Part shown: positions 1 through 5,611 of the stretch, in pieces
Position numbering within the stretch: the first letter of the stretch is position 1
How the letters are laid out: every line of letters begins with the position of its first letter
Assembly (NCBI GenBank): GCA_900756495.1
Contig: CAAEKI010000308.1
Location: 1-5,894 of the forward strand
Source: an uncultured Oscillospiraceae bacterium
GTDB taxonomy: Bacteria > Bacillota > Clostridia > Oscillospirales > Oscillospiraceae
Direction of reading: 5' to 3'
Length of the DNA stretch: 5,894 bases
Made by a program: the position numbers and the translations under genes
The notes under the pieces: model-generated
Database searches by the model: none
What the model was told of the DNA's origin: nothing
The model's input: only the letters and a program-made list of their open reading frames with translations

Positions 1-383
1 TAGTAGGACCATCCGGAGGTGCAGGTCAGCAGGTCGAGGAATCGGACGGGCCTGGAGGGCGGGGTGGTAATCACGCCGGAAGGCCCCATCCGAAAGACCT
101 TGGTCTCCTTAAATTCTGGCAGGAAATTGGAAATGGGATCCTGAAGGTCAAATTTGCCCTGCTCATAGAGCTGGAGCGCCGCCACCACGGTAAAGGGCTT
201 GGTCATGGAGTAAATCCGGAACACCGTATCTTCCCGGATGGGACGGCCGCTCTCCAAATCGGCCGCGCCCTGAAAGGTCTGATAGACCAGTTTGCCATCT
301 TTCATCACCGCGCAGGACAGGCCGGGGATCCCCAGCCGATCCGCGTGTTCCTGAAGAAACCGGTCTAAATGGGTAAAATTCAT
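1..383 (-). CDS. Serine beta-lactamase-like hydrolase (class C / esterase EstB type), C-terminus outside the window
   Basis: The first 127 codons of a protein that continues past the left edge. It opens MNFTHLDRFLQEHADRLGIP and shows the pattern of the beta-lactamase-related serine hydrolase family (class C beta-lactamases, DD-peptidases, EstB-type esterases): an N-terminal helix, a small beta-sheet (SCAVMKDGKLVYQ, about residues 23-35), the catalytic SxxK motif S59-M60-T61-K62 followed by PFTVVAALQLYEQGKFDLQD, and the family segment LLTCTSG at about 118-124. The nucleophile would be S59 and the general base K62; the usual Tyr motif should follow just outside the window. There is no signal peptide, so it is probably cytoplasmic and more likely an esterase or peptidase than a secreted resistance enzyme. 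The ATG at 381-383 has AAGGAG (complement of 392-397) 8 bases upstream. It is divergent from the LysR gene, a common regulator-target arrangement. The substrate cannot be told from the sequence. Confidence 0.88.
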   Translation of the reverse strand, partial: MNFTHLDRFLQEHADRLGIPGLSCAVMKDGKLVYQTFQGAADLESGRPIREDTVFRIYSMTKPFTVVAALQLYEQGKFDLQDPISNFLPEFKETKVFRMGPSGVITTPPSRPVRFLDLLTCTSGWSY

Positions 384-435
384 TGCATCCACTCCTTGTC
401 AAAGTATTTGCTCCCATGGGCCGGCACGAAGCAGG

Positions 436-464
436 TTGTTTGGCAGAATAAAGCGTGTTATAAT
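436..464 (+). promoter_or_regulatory. Sigma-A-type promoter for the LysR regulator gene
   Basis: A -35 box TTGTTT (436-441) is separated by 17 bases from a perfect -10 box TATAAT (459-464), which also carries the extended -10 element TG at 456-457. Transcription should start near 471, giving a leader of about 117 bases before the ATG at 588. It lies in the divergent intergenic region. A weaker minus-strand candidate overlaps it: TTGCCA read from 490-485 and TATTAT read from 465-460, 19 bases apart. That could serve the hydrolase and would place the two -10 boxes on top of each other. Confidence 0.7.
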
Positions 465-465
465 A

Positions 466-481
466 GACAAAATATTTTATC
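466..481. promoter_or_regulatory. Near-perfect 16-bp dyad at the predicted transcription start (possible operator)
   Basis: GACAAAATATTTTATC is an inverted repeat with only one mismatched pair (C468/A479); its core AAAATATTTT (469-478) is perfectly symmetrical. It begins immediately after the -10 box and spans about -5 to +11 of the predicted start, a position suited to repression. Autorepression by the LysR protein is an inference. The even-length dyad does not fit the odd-length T-N11-A LysR box, and AT-rich symmetry can arise by chance. Confidence 0.4.
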
Positions 482-549
482 TCATGGCAAAAAAGTACCA
501 CATTCCGACGGGAAACGGGAAATACCAATGTTGTTATGGGGGTATAAGA

Positions 550-563
550 GATTATTTATAATC
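550..563. promoter_or_regulatory. 14-bp inverted repeat upstream of the LysR start codon
   Basis: GATTAT and ATAATC flank a TT spacer, a perfect 6+6 dyad placed 11 bases before the AGGAGG ribosome binding site. The right half contains TATAAT (557-562), which could also be a second -10 box. The nearest -35-like sequence, TTGTTA (531-536), is 20 bases away, too far for an ordinary sigma-A promoter. It could be an operator in the leader or a fortuitous AT-rich dyad. Confidence 0.3.
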
Positions 564-587
564 GGCCGACGAACAGGAGGAAGCACG

Positions 588-1499
588 ATGACGATACAGC
601 AGATCCGGTATGCCTTGGAGGTCAAGAACAGGGGGTCCATCACTAAAGCTGCCAAAGCGCTTTACACCTCACAGCCAAATCTCAGCAACAGTATCAAAGC
701 CCTGGAGGAAGAGCTGGGATTTCCGATTTTTTTCCGCACAACAAGCGGAATGACTCTGACGGAAGAAGGCCAGCGCTTTTTTCAGCACAGCAAAAACCTG
801 CTCTGGGAGTTGGAATCGATTCAAATGCTCGGTTCCCGGTCGCAGATGCGCCGGCTCCATGTGAGCGGAACCACCTATCAGACCATCGACTACGCGTTTT
901 TTCGGTTCCTCCTGCACTACCAAGAGGAGGAAAGCGTGGATTTCCAGCGGAATGTGAACTCTTTTCTGGGGACGATCGACGAGCTTTACCGGGGCGAGAG
1001 CAACCTGGGTATCCTTGTGCTGAATCAGGCTTCCGCCGACGATGTCCAGCACATTGCCGGAAACCGCGGACTGGAGTACCGGCCGTTGTGCCGGCTCCCT
1101 CTGGCTGTTCAGATGAGTTACGACCACCCGCTGATGCAGGAAGGTGCCTTTCGCTGGGATGAACTGCGGAATTACCCATTTTTGGACTACTCCAGCTCTG
1201 TGGGGGACGGCCTACATGGCTCCTCCGGCCTGGAGCGACTGGGATTCATCAACTCGGATAAGTCCATCCGAATCGACAACCCTGCCAATCGCACTGAAAT
1301 CGTGAAACGTACCAAAGCCTACTTCATTGGATGCCCGCTCTACACAGAGGGACATCTTACCAATGAACTGGCAATCGTGCCGATTCCGAACATACAATTT
1401 GAGATTTCCTATATTTGTCAAAAGGGAGTCAAATTTACCGAAGAAGAGCGTCTGTTTCTGCAATTCTTCTGCTGGGAATGCGGGATCGACTTTACGTGA
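588..1499 (+). CDS. LysR-type transcriptional regulator
   Basis: A 303-residue protein, normal length for the LysR family. Residues 1-60 form the winged helix-turn-helix: MTIQQIRYALEVKNRGSITK, then AAKALYTSQPNLSNSIKALE with the recognition helix around SQPNLSNSIKALEEELG (28-44), and the typical LF(F)R and T-EG-FF motifs that lead into the dimerisation helix. Residues from about 90 onward match the two-lobed effector-binding domain, with the family-like segments LGILVL and a central LPLAVQMSYDHPLM. The start at 588 is preferred because AGGAGG (575-580) lies 7 bases upstream and the conserved family N-terminus begins here. The open frame continues upstream to 369, but that part has no domain character and crosses the promoter. 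It is transcribed divergently from the beta-lactamase-like hydrolase, its most likely target along with itself. The effector is unknown; the C-terminus is unusual in having two close cysteines (CWECG). Confidence 0.93.
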   Translation: MTIQQIRYALEVKNRGSITKAAKALYTSQPNLSNSIKALEEELGFPIFFRTTSGMTLTEEGQRFFQHSKNLLWELESIQMLGSRSQMRRLHVSGTTYQTIDYAFFRFLLHYQEEESVDFQRNVNSFLGTIDELYRGESNLGILVLNQASADDVQHIAGNRGLEYRPLCRLPLAVQMSYDHPLMQEGAFRWDELRNYPFLDYSSSVGDGLHGSSGLERLGFINSDKSIRIDNPANRTEIVKRTKAYFIGCPLYTEGHLTNELAIVPIPNIQFEISYICQKGVKFTEEERLFLQFFCWECGIDFT

Positions 1500-1691
1500 A
1501 TCGACGGTTCTCCACGGCAGGAGCCGCCGGAATTCATTTCCGTATCTCCAATGTTTCATCCTTATTTTCAAATAAAACCCGGGCCAGTCACAAAATAAAG
1601 TTTGCAAAAAAGTTGCGGAGAAACAGTTCAATGGGTCAGTTGTTTTCTCTCATCGTTTCTAAAATAAATATCGTATACCTGCCCCTTTGGT

Positions 1692-1705
1692 GTTTCTATA
1701 GAAAC
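1692..1705. repeat. Perfect 14-bp palindrome
   Basis: GTTTCTATAGAAAC is identical to its own reverse complement. It directly abuts the 9-bp stem-loop at 1706-1736. A related half, GTTTCTA, also occurs at 1654-1660. It could be a protein-binding site or part of a folded RNA. No function can be assigned. Confidence 0.6.
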
Positions 1706-1736
1706 GCTGTTCAAGATAGCAGAGGTTTTGAACAGC
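1706..1736. repeat. Stem-loop with 9-bp perfect stem
   Basis: GCTGTTCAA (1706-1714) pairs with TTGAACAGC (1728-1736) around a 13-base loop. No T-tract follows on either strand, so it is not an intrinsic terminator. It could belong to the 3' untranslated region of the LysR transcript or to an unannotated small RNA ending at the next hairpin. Confidence 0.5.
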
Positions 1737-1766
1737 CGGTTTCAAGGCTCTTTGAGGACTAAAAAG

Positions 1767-1813
1767 TCTTACAGTGCGCGCGTTTTGATTTTTGCGCTGC
1801 ACTGTAAGATTTT
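1767..1813. terminator. Bidirectional rho-independent terminator
   Basis: TCTTACAGTGCGCGC (1767-1781) pairs with 1794-1809 in a 15-bp stem containing one bulged T (1798) and a 12-base T-rich loop. On the plus strand TTTT (1810-1813) follows; on the minus strand five Ts follow (complement of 1761-1765) after one C. It is the first terminator-like structure downstream of the LysR gene, so it probably ends that transcript, 268 bases after the stop codon. Confidence 0.65.
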
Positions 1814-1817
1814 CTGT

Positions 1818-1831
1818 TATTACGCGTAATA
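1818..1831. repeat. Perfect 14-bp palindrome centred on ACGCGT
   Basis: TATTACGCGTAATA is fully self-complementary, 5 bases beyond the terminator T-tract. It looks like an operator-type dyad, but no promoter with good spacing is next to it. Function unknown. Confidence 0.55.
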
Positions 1832-1857
1832 TCAACGCCAAATATTCCGATGCTGCG

Positions 1858-1878
1858 TGTGAATTTTAATGATTCACA
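1858..1878. repeat. 21-bp interrupted dyad TGTGAAT-N7-ATTCACA
   Basis: Perfect 7+7 inverted repeat with a 7-base AT-rich spacer. The half-site TGTGA resembles CRP/FNR half-sites, but the spacing between TGTGA and TCACA is 11 rather than 6 bases, so a classical CRP site is not supported. It could be a regulator site or a weak hairpin. Confidence 0.4.
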
Positions 1879-1929
1879 AAACAAGTCCGATGGAGAACAC
1901 ATACTTTTTTTGCATAGCTAAAGCTTTTT

Positions 1930-1961
1930 GGAACCACCGGCATTGCCGGTGGTTCCCTTTT
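1930..1961 (+). terminator. Stem-loop with short T-tract, plus-strand terminator candidate
   Basis: GGAACCACCGGC (1930-1941) and GCCGGTGGTTCC (1945-1956) form a 12-bp perfect GC-rich stem with an ATT loop, followed by CTTTT (1957-1961). On the minus strand it is followed by A residues, so it works only for plus-strand transcripts. What it ends is unclear: the LysR stop is 430 bases upstream and another terminator lies between. It may be a back-up terminator or end an unseen small transcript. Confidence 0.6.
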
Positions 1962-1967
1962 ACAAAC

Positions 1968-2006
1968 AAAGCGTGTGCGGCAGATATTTCTGCCGCACAC
2001 GCTTTT
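1968..2006. terminator. Strong terminator hairpin of the hydrogenase operon, active on both strands
   Basis: A 17-bp perfect stem (1968-1984 with 1989-2005) around a TATT loop; the arm contains GCGTGTGCGGCAGA. On the minus strand it begins 19 bases after the hydrogenase stop codon, and the distal arm runs into TTTGTTTG. On the plus strand it ends in TTTT. It therefore closes the hydrogenase operon and also blocks plus-strand read-through into antisense of the hydrogenase. Confidence 0.85.
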
Positions 2007-2024
2007 CAACAGCAAATAGTGCAC

Positions 2025-3761
2025 TTATTTCTGATTGGGCGTTTTCCAGGCGGCGTGGTCGGTATGAAGCAGATGATGGGCTCTCTCTCCCAGCGGCTCC
2101 TTCAAATACTCACGGTAGAGCGCCTGGACATCCGGATTCTCGTGGGAGAATCGGATGGGGGCCTTGGCATCCAGCGCCCACAGCATATCCCCGCGCGGGG
2201 AGGCCATCTCCCGATTGTCGTGAATCGGCTGGCCGCCGCCGCCGGCGCATCCGCCCGGGCAGGCCATCACCTCCACGAAATCGTAATCCGCCTGGCCGGA
2301 ATCCACCGCCTCCATCAAGGCACGGGTATTACCCAGTCCGCTGACCACAGCTACCCGCACCTCTCCGGCGCCTGGAATGGTAAAGGCCGCCTCTTTCCAG
2401 GGCTTGTCGCCGCGGATCTCGGCAAAGGCGTCGGCATCCGGGTTCTTGCCGGTAACCAGATAGTAGGCGCTGCGCAGAGCAGCATCCATAACGCCGCCGG
2501 TGGCGCCGAAGATCACTGCCGCCCCAGTTCCGGTACCCAAGGGGCTGTCAAACTCCGCCTCTTCCAAATCAGCCGGAACCAGACAGTCGCTGCGGAACAG
2601 GCGGTTCATTTCGCGGGTGGTCAGAACCACGTCCACATCGGAATCCCCGCAGGCGTCCCTCATAGTAGGCAGTTCGCTCTCCGCTTTTTTGGCAGAGCAG
2701 GGCATGATGGAGACTACAAAGATCTTGTGGGGATCTACGCCTATCTTCTCCGCAAAGTAGCTCTTGGCCACGGCGCCGAACATCTGCTGGGGTGATTTGG
2801 CAGTGGACAGGCAGTCGGTGTAGCTGGGATACTGCGATTTCAGGAAGCGAACCCAGCCGGGACAGCAGGAAGTAAACATGGGCCAGCGGTGCTTTCCCCG
2901 GTGCGTAAATCGCTCCAGGAACTCGCTGCCTTCCTCCATGATGGTCAAATCCGCGGCAAAGTTGGTATCGAACACATAGTCAAAGCCCACGCGCTTCAAG
3001 GATGCGACCATACGGCCTACCGTCCCGGCAGCAGGATCCAGGCCAAAGCTCTCAGCCCAGGCCACCCGCACAGCGGGAGCCACCTGGACCACTGTGACGA
3101 TCTCTGGATCAGCCAAGGCCCGCAAAACCTTATTGGTATCGTCCCGGACGGTGAGCGCCCCAGTGGGGCAGTGCGTCACACACTGCCCACAGAAGGTACA
3201 GTCCGTATTTTTCAGCTGACGGTTATAGGATACATCCACAGTGGTCCGGGCACCGGTACCCGCCACATCCCAGATATTCATCCCCTGAATTTTGTCACAG
3301 ACCTGGACGCATCGCATGCACTTGATACATTTGCTGGCCTCCCGAACTACAGGAGCCTCCAAGTCCACCCGGGATCGCTCCGGTTTGACATAGTACGGCT
3401 GGAAGTGGATGTTCAGGTCGTGGGAGAGCTTCTGCAATTCGCAGTTTCCGCTGCGTACGCAGACTGTACAGGTGGAATCGTGTTGGGAAAGGATCAGGCG
3501 CAGGTTGGTCTTTCGCGCCTGACGGACCCGGGGACTGTTGGTGCGGATAACCATCCCCTCCGCCACCTCGCTGTTGCAGGCGGGCACTAGGCGCTCCGTG
3601 CCCTCCAGCTCCACCACGCACATGCGGCAGGCGGCAATTTCATTGATCTCCTTCAGATAGCACAAATGGGGAATGGGGATCCCCGCTCCCTCGGCAGCCT
3701 CCAGGATAGAGATTCCAGCCGGAACAGTAAGGACACGATCGTCAATCTTTATGGTTACCAT
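2025..3761 (-). CDS. hydA: [FeFe]-hydrogenase, five-cluster (M3-type) catalytic subunit
   Basis: A 578-residue enzyme for reversible proton reduction to H2, nearly the same length as the Clostridium pasteurianus enzyme CpI. Domains in order: plant-type [2Fe-2S] ferredoxin with C34, C45, C48, C62; His-ligated [4Fe-4S] with H94, C98, C101, C107; two-cluster ferredoxin with C145, C148, C151, C155 and C188, C191, C194, C198; and the H-cluster domain. All three H-cluster signatures are intact: TSCCPGW (297-303), MPCSAKKAE (353-361) and EVMACPGGCAGGGGQP (497-512), so the ligands are C300, C355, C501 and C505. The proton-path residues C299, E280, E283 and S319 also appear kept. There is no signal peptide, so it is cytoplasmic. 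It is the second gene of the operon; its ATG overlaps the end of the flavoprotein gene by 7 bases, and the upstream SD (GGGGG, about 12 bases away) is poor, pointing to translational coupling. It is expected to be active if HydEFG, not in this window, are present. Confidence 0.97.
   Translation of the reverse strand: MVTIKIDDRVLTVPAGISILEAAEGAGIPIPHLCYLKEINEIAACRMCVVELEGTERLVPACNSEVAEGMVIRTNSPRVRQARKTNLRLILSQHDSTCTVCVRSGNCELQKLSHDLNIHFQPYYVKPERSRVDLEAPVVREASKCIKCMRCVQVCDKIQGMNIWDVAGTGARTTVDVSYNRQLKNTDCTFCGQCVTHCPTGALTVRDDTNKVLRALADPEIVTVVQVAPAVRVAWAESFGLDPAAGTVGRMVASLKRVGFDYVFDTNFAADLTIMEEGSEFLERFTHRGKHRWPMFTSCCPGWVRFLKSQYPSYTDCLSTAKSPQQMFGAVAKSYFAEKIGVDPHKIFVVSIMPCSAKKAESELPTMRDACGDSDVDVVLTTREMNRLFRSDCLVPADLEEAEFDSPLGTGTGAAVIFGATGGVMDAALRSAYYLVTGKNPDADAFAEIRGDKPWKEAAFTIPGAGEVRVAVVSGLGNTRALMEAVDSGQADYDFVEVMACPGGCAGGGGQPIHDNREMASPRGDMLWALDAKAPIRFSHENPDVQALYREYLKEPLGERAHHLLHTDHAAWKTPNQK
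3755..3761 (-). promoter_or_regulatory. 7-base stop/start overlap coupling the two hydrogenase-operon genes
   Basis: On the minus strand ATGGTAA contains the hydA start (ATG) and, in another frame, the stop (TAA) of the flavoprotein gene. The nearest purine-rich stretch, AAAGGGGG, ends about 12 bases before the ATG, farther than ideal. Ribosomes finishing the first gene probably restart on the second, which would keep the two subunits near equal amounts. Confidence 0.7.
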
Positions 3762-5593
3762 TTTTCCACGCGTCCCCCTTTAAAAATTCCATATCCAAAG
3801 TGATCACAGCGCAGACAGCGGGACGATTCCTGCAAGGCCTCCTCGTCGGTCAGGCCGCACTCGATGCAGTGGAAGTCCTGCTTGCGCTCACCGGCCTCCC
3901 GCTCTGTGGAATTGACGCGTCCCCTGGGCCGCAGATCCATATAGCCGGGCATGGGAATCTGCACACCGGAGACAATCTCATGGTGAAATCCCAGATATTC
4001 GTCAATATTGGCGGCAGCAACCTTGCCAGCCGCAATGGCGCGGATGACCGTAGCCGGTCCGGTGACACAGTCGCCGCCGGCAAACACCCCCTCCAGATCG
4101 GGCAGACGGGTGCTGGAGTCCACCAACAGCGTGCCGCCCCGCTGGATTCGGATGCCGCTCTGTTCAAATCCCAGGGTTTCAATTCCCTGGCCAATGGCCA
4201 CGATGATGGTGTCGGCGGGAATGCGCAGCTCCTCTGCCGAGGCGGCGCCGGGTCTGGGCCTGCCTTGTGCGTCCATCTCCCCAATCAGCTGCGGCTGGGT
4301 CCACAATGCGGTTACCCGGCCCTCCTCATCGGCGTCAATACGCAGGGGGGCCTGGAGGGTAAGCAGCTCCGCCCCCTCGGCCACCGCGCCTTCAATCTCT
4401 TCTGGCAGGGCGGTCATATCCTCCTGGCGGCGCCGGTACACACAGGTCACTTTTTTAGCGCCCAGGCGAATGGAGCTCCGGGTGACGTCCATGGCCACGT
4501 TGCCGCCTCCGATAACCACTACGTTCTGCCCCGTAAAGTCGGGCATGTCATTATCACCGATACGGCGCAGCATCTCCACGGCGGAAATGACGCCATGGCT
4601 GTTCTCGCCTGGTATCCCGGTCTTCTTGTCCGTATGGGCACCGATAGAGAGGTACAGGCAGTCGTATTCTTTCTTCAATTCATCAAAGGTAATATCTGTT
4701 CCTACCGTAATTTCAGTATGTACCTCAATGCCCAGGGACAGGATGGAGTTGATTTCCGCGTCCAGCCGCTCCCGCGGGAAACGATAGCTGGGGATTCCAT
4801 ACCGCATCATGCCGCCCAACTGCTTCTGCTTCTCATAGACCGTAACGCGATGACCCATCAGAGCCAGGTAGTAAGCTGCAGATAGGCCGCCGGGGCCGCC
4901 GCCTACAATCGCTACCGACTTGCCGGTAGCGGCGGCGGGCGTTGGCTGGGGCACATCCACGGCCCGATCCACCGCATACCGCTTCAATCCCCGGATATTG
5001 ATGGCATCGTCCACCATATTCCGGCGGCAGCGGGCCTCGCAGGGGTGCTCACAGATATAGGCGCAGGCAGTTGGGAAGGGGTTGTCCTTGCGGATGAGGC
5101 GTACCGCATCGTCACAGCGCCCCTCCTTTACCAGGGACACATAGCCGGGGATATCTACGCCGGCGGGACACAGCGCCACGCAGGGCACAGGATTCTCCAG
5201 GCTGCCCAGGCAGCGGTGATGGAGGATATGCTCTTCGTAGTCATCGCGGAAGCCCAGCAGTCCCATCAGTACCAGCTGGGCTGCGTCAATCCCGATGGCA
5301 CAGTCCGCCGTATCCACAATAACCCGCGCCGTCTTTTCGATGCGCTCCAGGATACGCAGCTCGGCCTCTCCCTCCAGCACCTCGCGAATCATATTAGAGA
5401 GCTGTGTCAGGCCAATCCGGCACGGCACGCATTTGCCGCAGGTCTGGGCCTGGCAGAGATTCAGAAAATTCAGCGCCATGTCCACCGGGCACAGCCCCGG
5501 CGGGCTGGCGGCGATCCGGCGCTCCATGTTGCGGTACAGCTGATCTACCACGTCCTGGGCCTGACTGGGGGTCTTTACATCCAGTCTGCTCAT
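3755..5593 (-). CDS. NuoF iron-sulfur domain fused to GltD-like FAD/NAD(P)H oxidoreductase, partner of the [FeFe]-hydrogenase
   Basis: A 612-residue protein predicted to pass electrons between NAD(P)H and the hydrogenase. Residues about 1-115 match only the C-terminal iron-sulfur part of NuoF/HydB (TCGKCVPCRIG at 51-61 with C52, C55, C58, and C98 in DTADCAIG, the N3-type cluster); the FMN/NADH domain of NuoF is absent. Residues about 120-215 are the GltD N-terminal iron-sulfur domain (C128, C138, C142, C177, C181, C185, C189). Then come an FAD Rossmann site, GGGPGG (231-236) with E254, and a second nucleotide site, GGGNVAMD (362-369), followed by VYRRR (385-389), whose arginines suit NADPH. 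The FAD-closing motif is AGGD at 505-508. The tail adds C576, C579, C593 and C596, another likely [4Fe-4S] site. GGGAGGAG lies 4-5 bases before the ATG. It is not true glutamate synthase: no large subunit is nearby. NADPH over NADH is an inference. Confidence 0.93.
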   Translation of the reverse strand: MSRLDVKTPSQAQDVVDQLYRNMERRIAASPPGLCPVDMALNFLNLCQAQTCGKCVPCRIGLTQLSNMIREVLEGEAELRILERIEKTARVIVDTADCAIGIDAAQLVLMGLLGFRDDYEEHILHHRCLGSLENPVPCVALCPAGVDIPGYVSLVKEGRCDDAVRLIRKDNPFPTACAYICEHPCEARCRRNMVDDAINIRGLKRYAVDRAVDVPQPTPAAATGKSVAIVGGGPGGLSAAYYLALMGHRVTVYEKQKQLGGMMRYGIPSYRFPRERLDAEINSILSLGIEVHTEITVGTDITFDELKKEYDCLYLSIGAHTDKKTGIPGENSHGVISAVEMLRRIGDNDMPDFTGQNVVVIGGGNVAMDVTRSSIRLGAKKVTCVYRRRQEDMTALPEEIEGAVAEGAELLTLQAPLRIDADEEGRVTALWTQPQLIGEMDAQGRPRPGAASAEELRIPADTIIVAIGQGIETLGFEQSGIRIQRGGTLLVDSSTRLPDLEGVFAGGDCVTGPATVIRAIAAGKVAAANIDEYLGFHHEIVSGVQIPMPGYMDLRPRGRVNSTEREAGERKQDFHCIECGLTDEEALQESSRCLRCDHFGYGIFKGGRVEKW

Positions 5594-5596
5594 AAT

Positions 5597-5605
5597 TCTC
5601 CTCCC
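5597..5605 (-). promoter_or_regulatory. Strong ribosome binding site of the flavoprotein-hydrogenase operon
   Basis: Read on the minus strand, GGGAGGAGA sits 3 bases before the ATG (complement of 5591-5593), so the core GGAGG is about 5-6 bases away. It confirms this start codon. The leader hairpin at 5612-5663 ends only 6 bases upstream of it. Confidence 0.75.
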
Positions 5606-5611
5606 TTGGAA

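Larger units (their letters stand above)
1500..2024. other. Gene-free intergenic region between convergent genes, rich in inverted repeats
   Basis: 525 bases between the LysR stop and the hydrogenase stop. The open frames here lack a ribosome binding site, recognisable domains or plausible composition. The first part (1500-1690) holds no clear terminator directly after the LysR gene, so its transcript may run on to the hairpin at 1767-1809. From 1692 to 2006 there are seven inverted repeats, listed separately. The base composition is more AT-rich than the flanking genes, as usual for intergenic DNA. A small RNA is possible, but I found no well-spaced promoter that would fix its start. Confidence 0.7.

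Noticed and set aside
369..587. Upstream extension of the LysR reading frame (73 more residues)
   Set aside because: It crosses the predicted promoter, has no LysR-like content and no good ribosome binding site; the family N-terminus starts at 588 behind AGGAGG.
669..1179. Two minus-strand frames inside the LysR gene
   Set aside because: They are shadows of the LysR coding sequence, without start signals or recognisable motifs.
1415..1762. Plus-strand frames of 82 to 115 codons overlapping the LysR 3' end, and a 60-codon minus-strand frame at 1659-1841
   Set aside because: No ribosome binding site, no domains and low-complexity basic composition; they also cross hairpins and palindromes.
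1858..1878. CRP/FNR-type binding site
   Set aside because: TGTGA and TCACA are 11 bases apart, not 6, and no promoter lies beside them.
1869..2795. Plus-strand open frame of 308 codons
   Set aside because: It is antisense to the conserved hydrogenase, crosses two terminator hairpins and shows no domain character; long antisense frames are expected in GC-rich genes.
3800..4885. Plus-strand open frame of 361 codons, and another at 2889-3590
   Set aside because: Both lie wholly antisense to genes with clear motifs and have Gly/His/Gln-rich composition typical of shadow frames.
3755..5593. Annotation as a genuine glutamate synthase small subunit (gltD)
   Set aside because: The NuoF-type N-terminal domain, the overlap with hydA and the absence of a glutamate synthase large subunit point to a hydrogenase partner instead.
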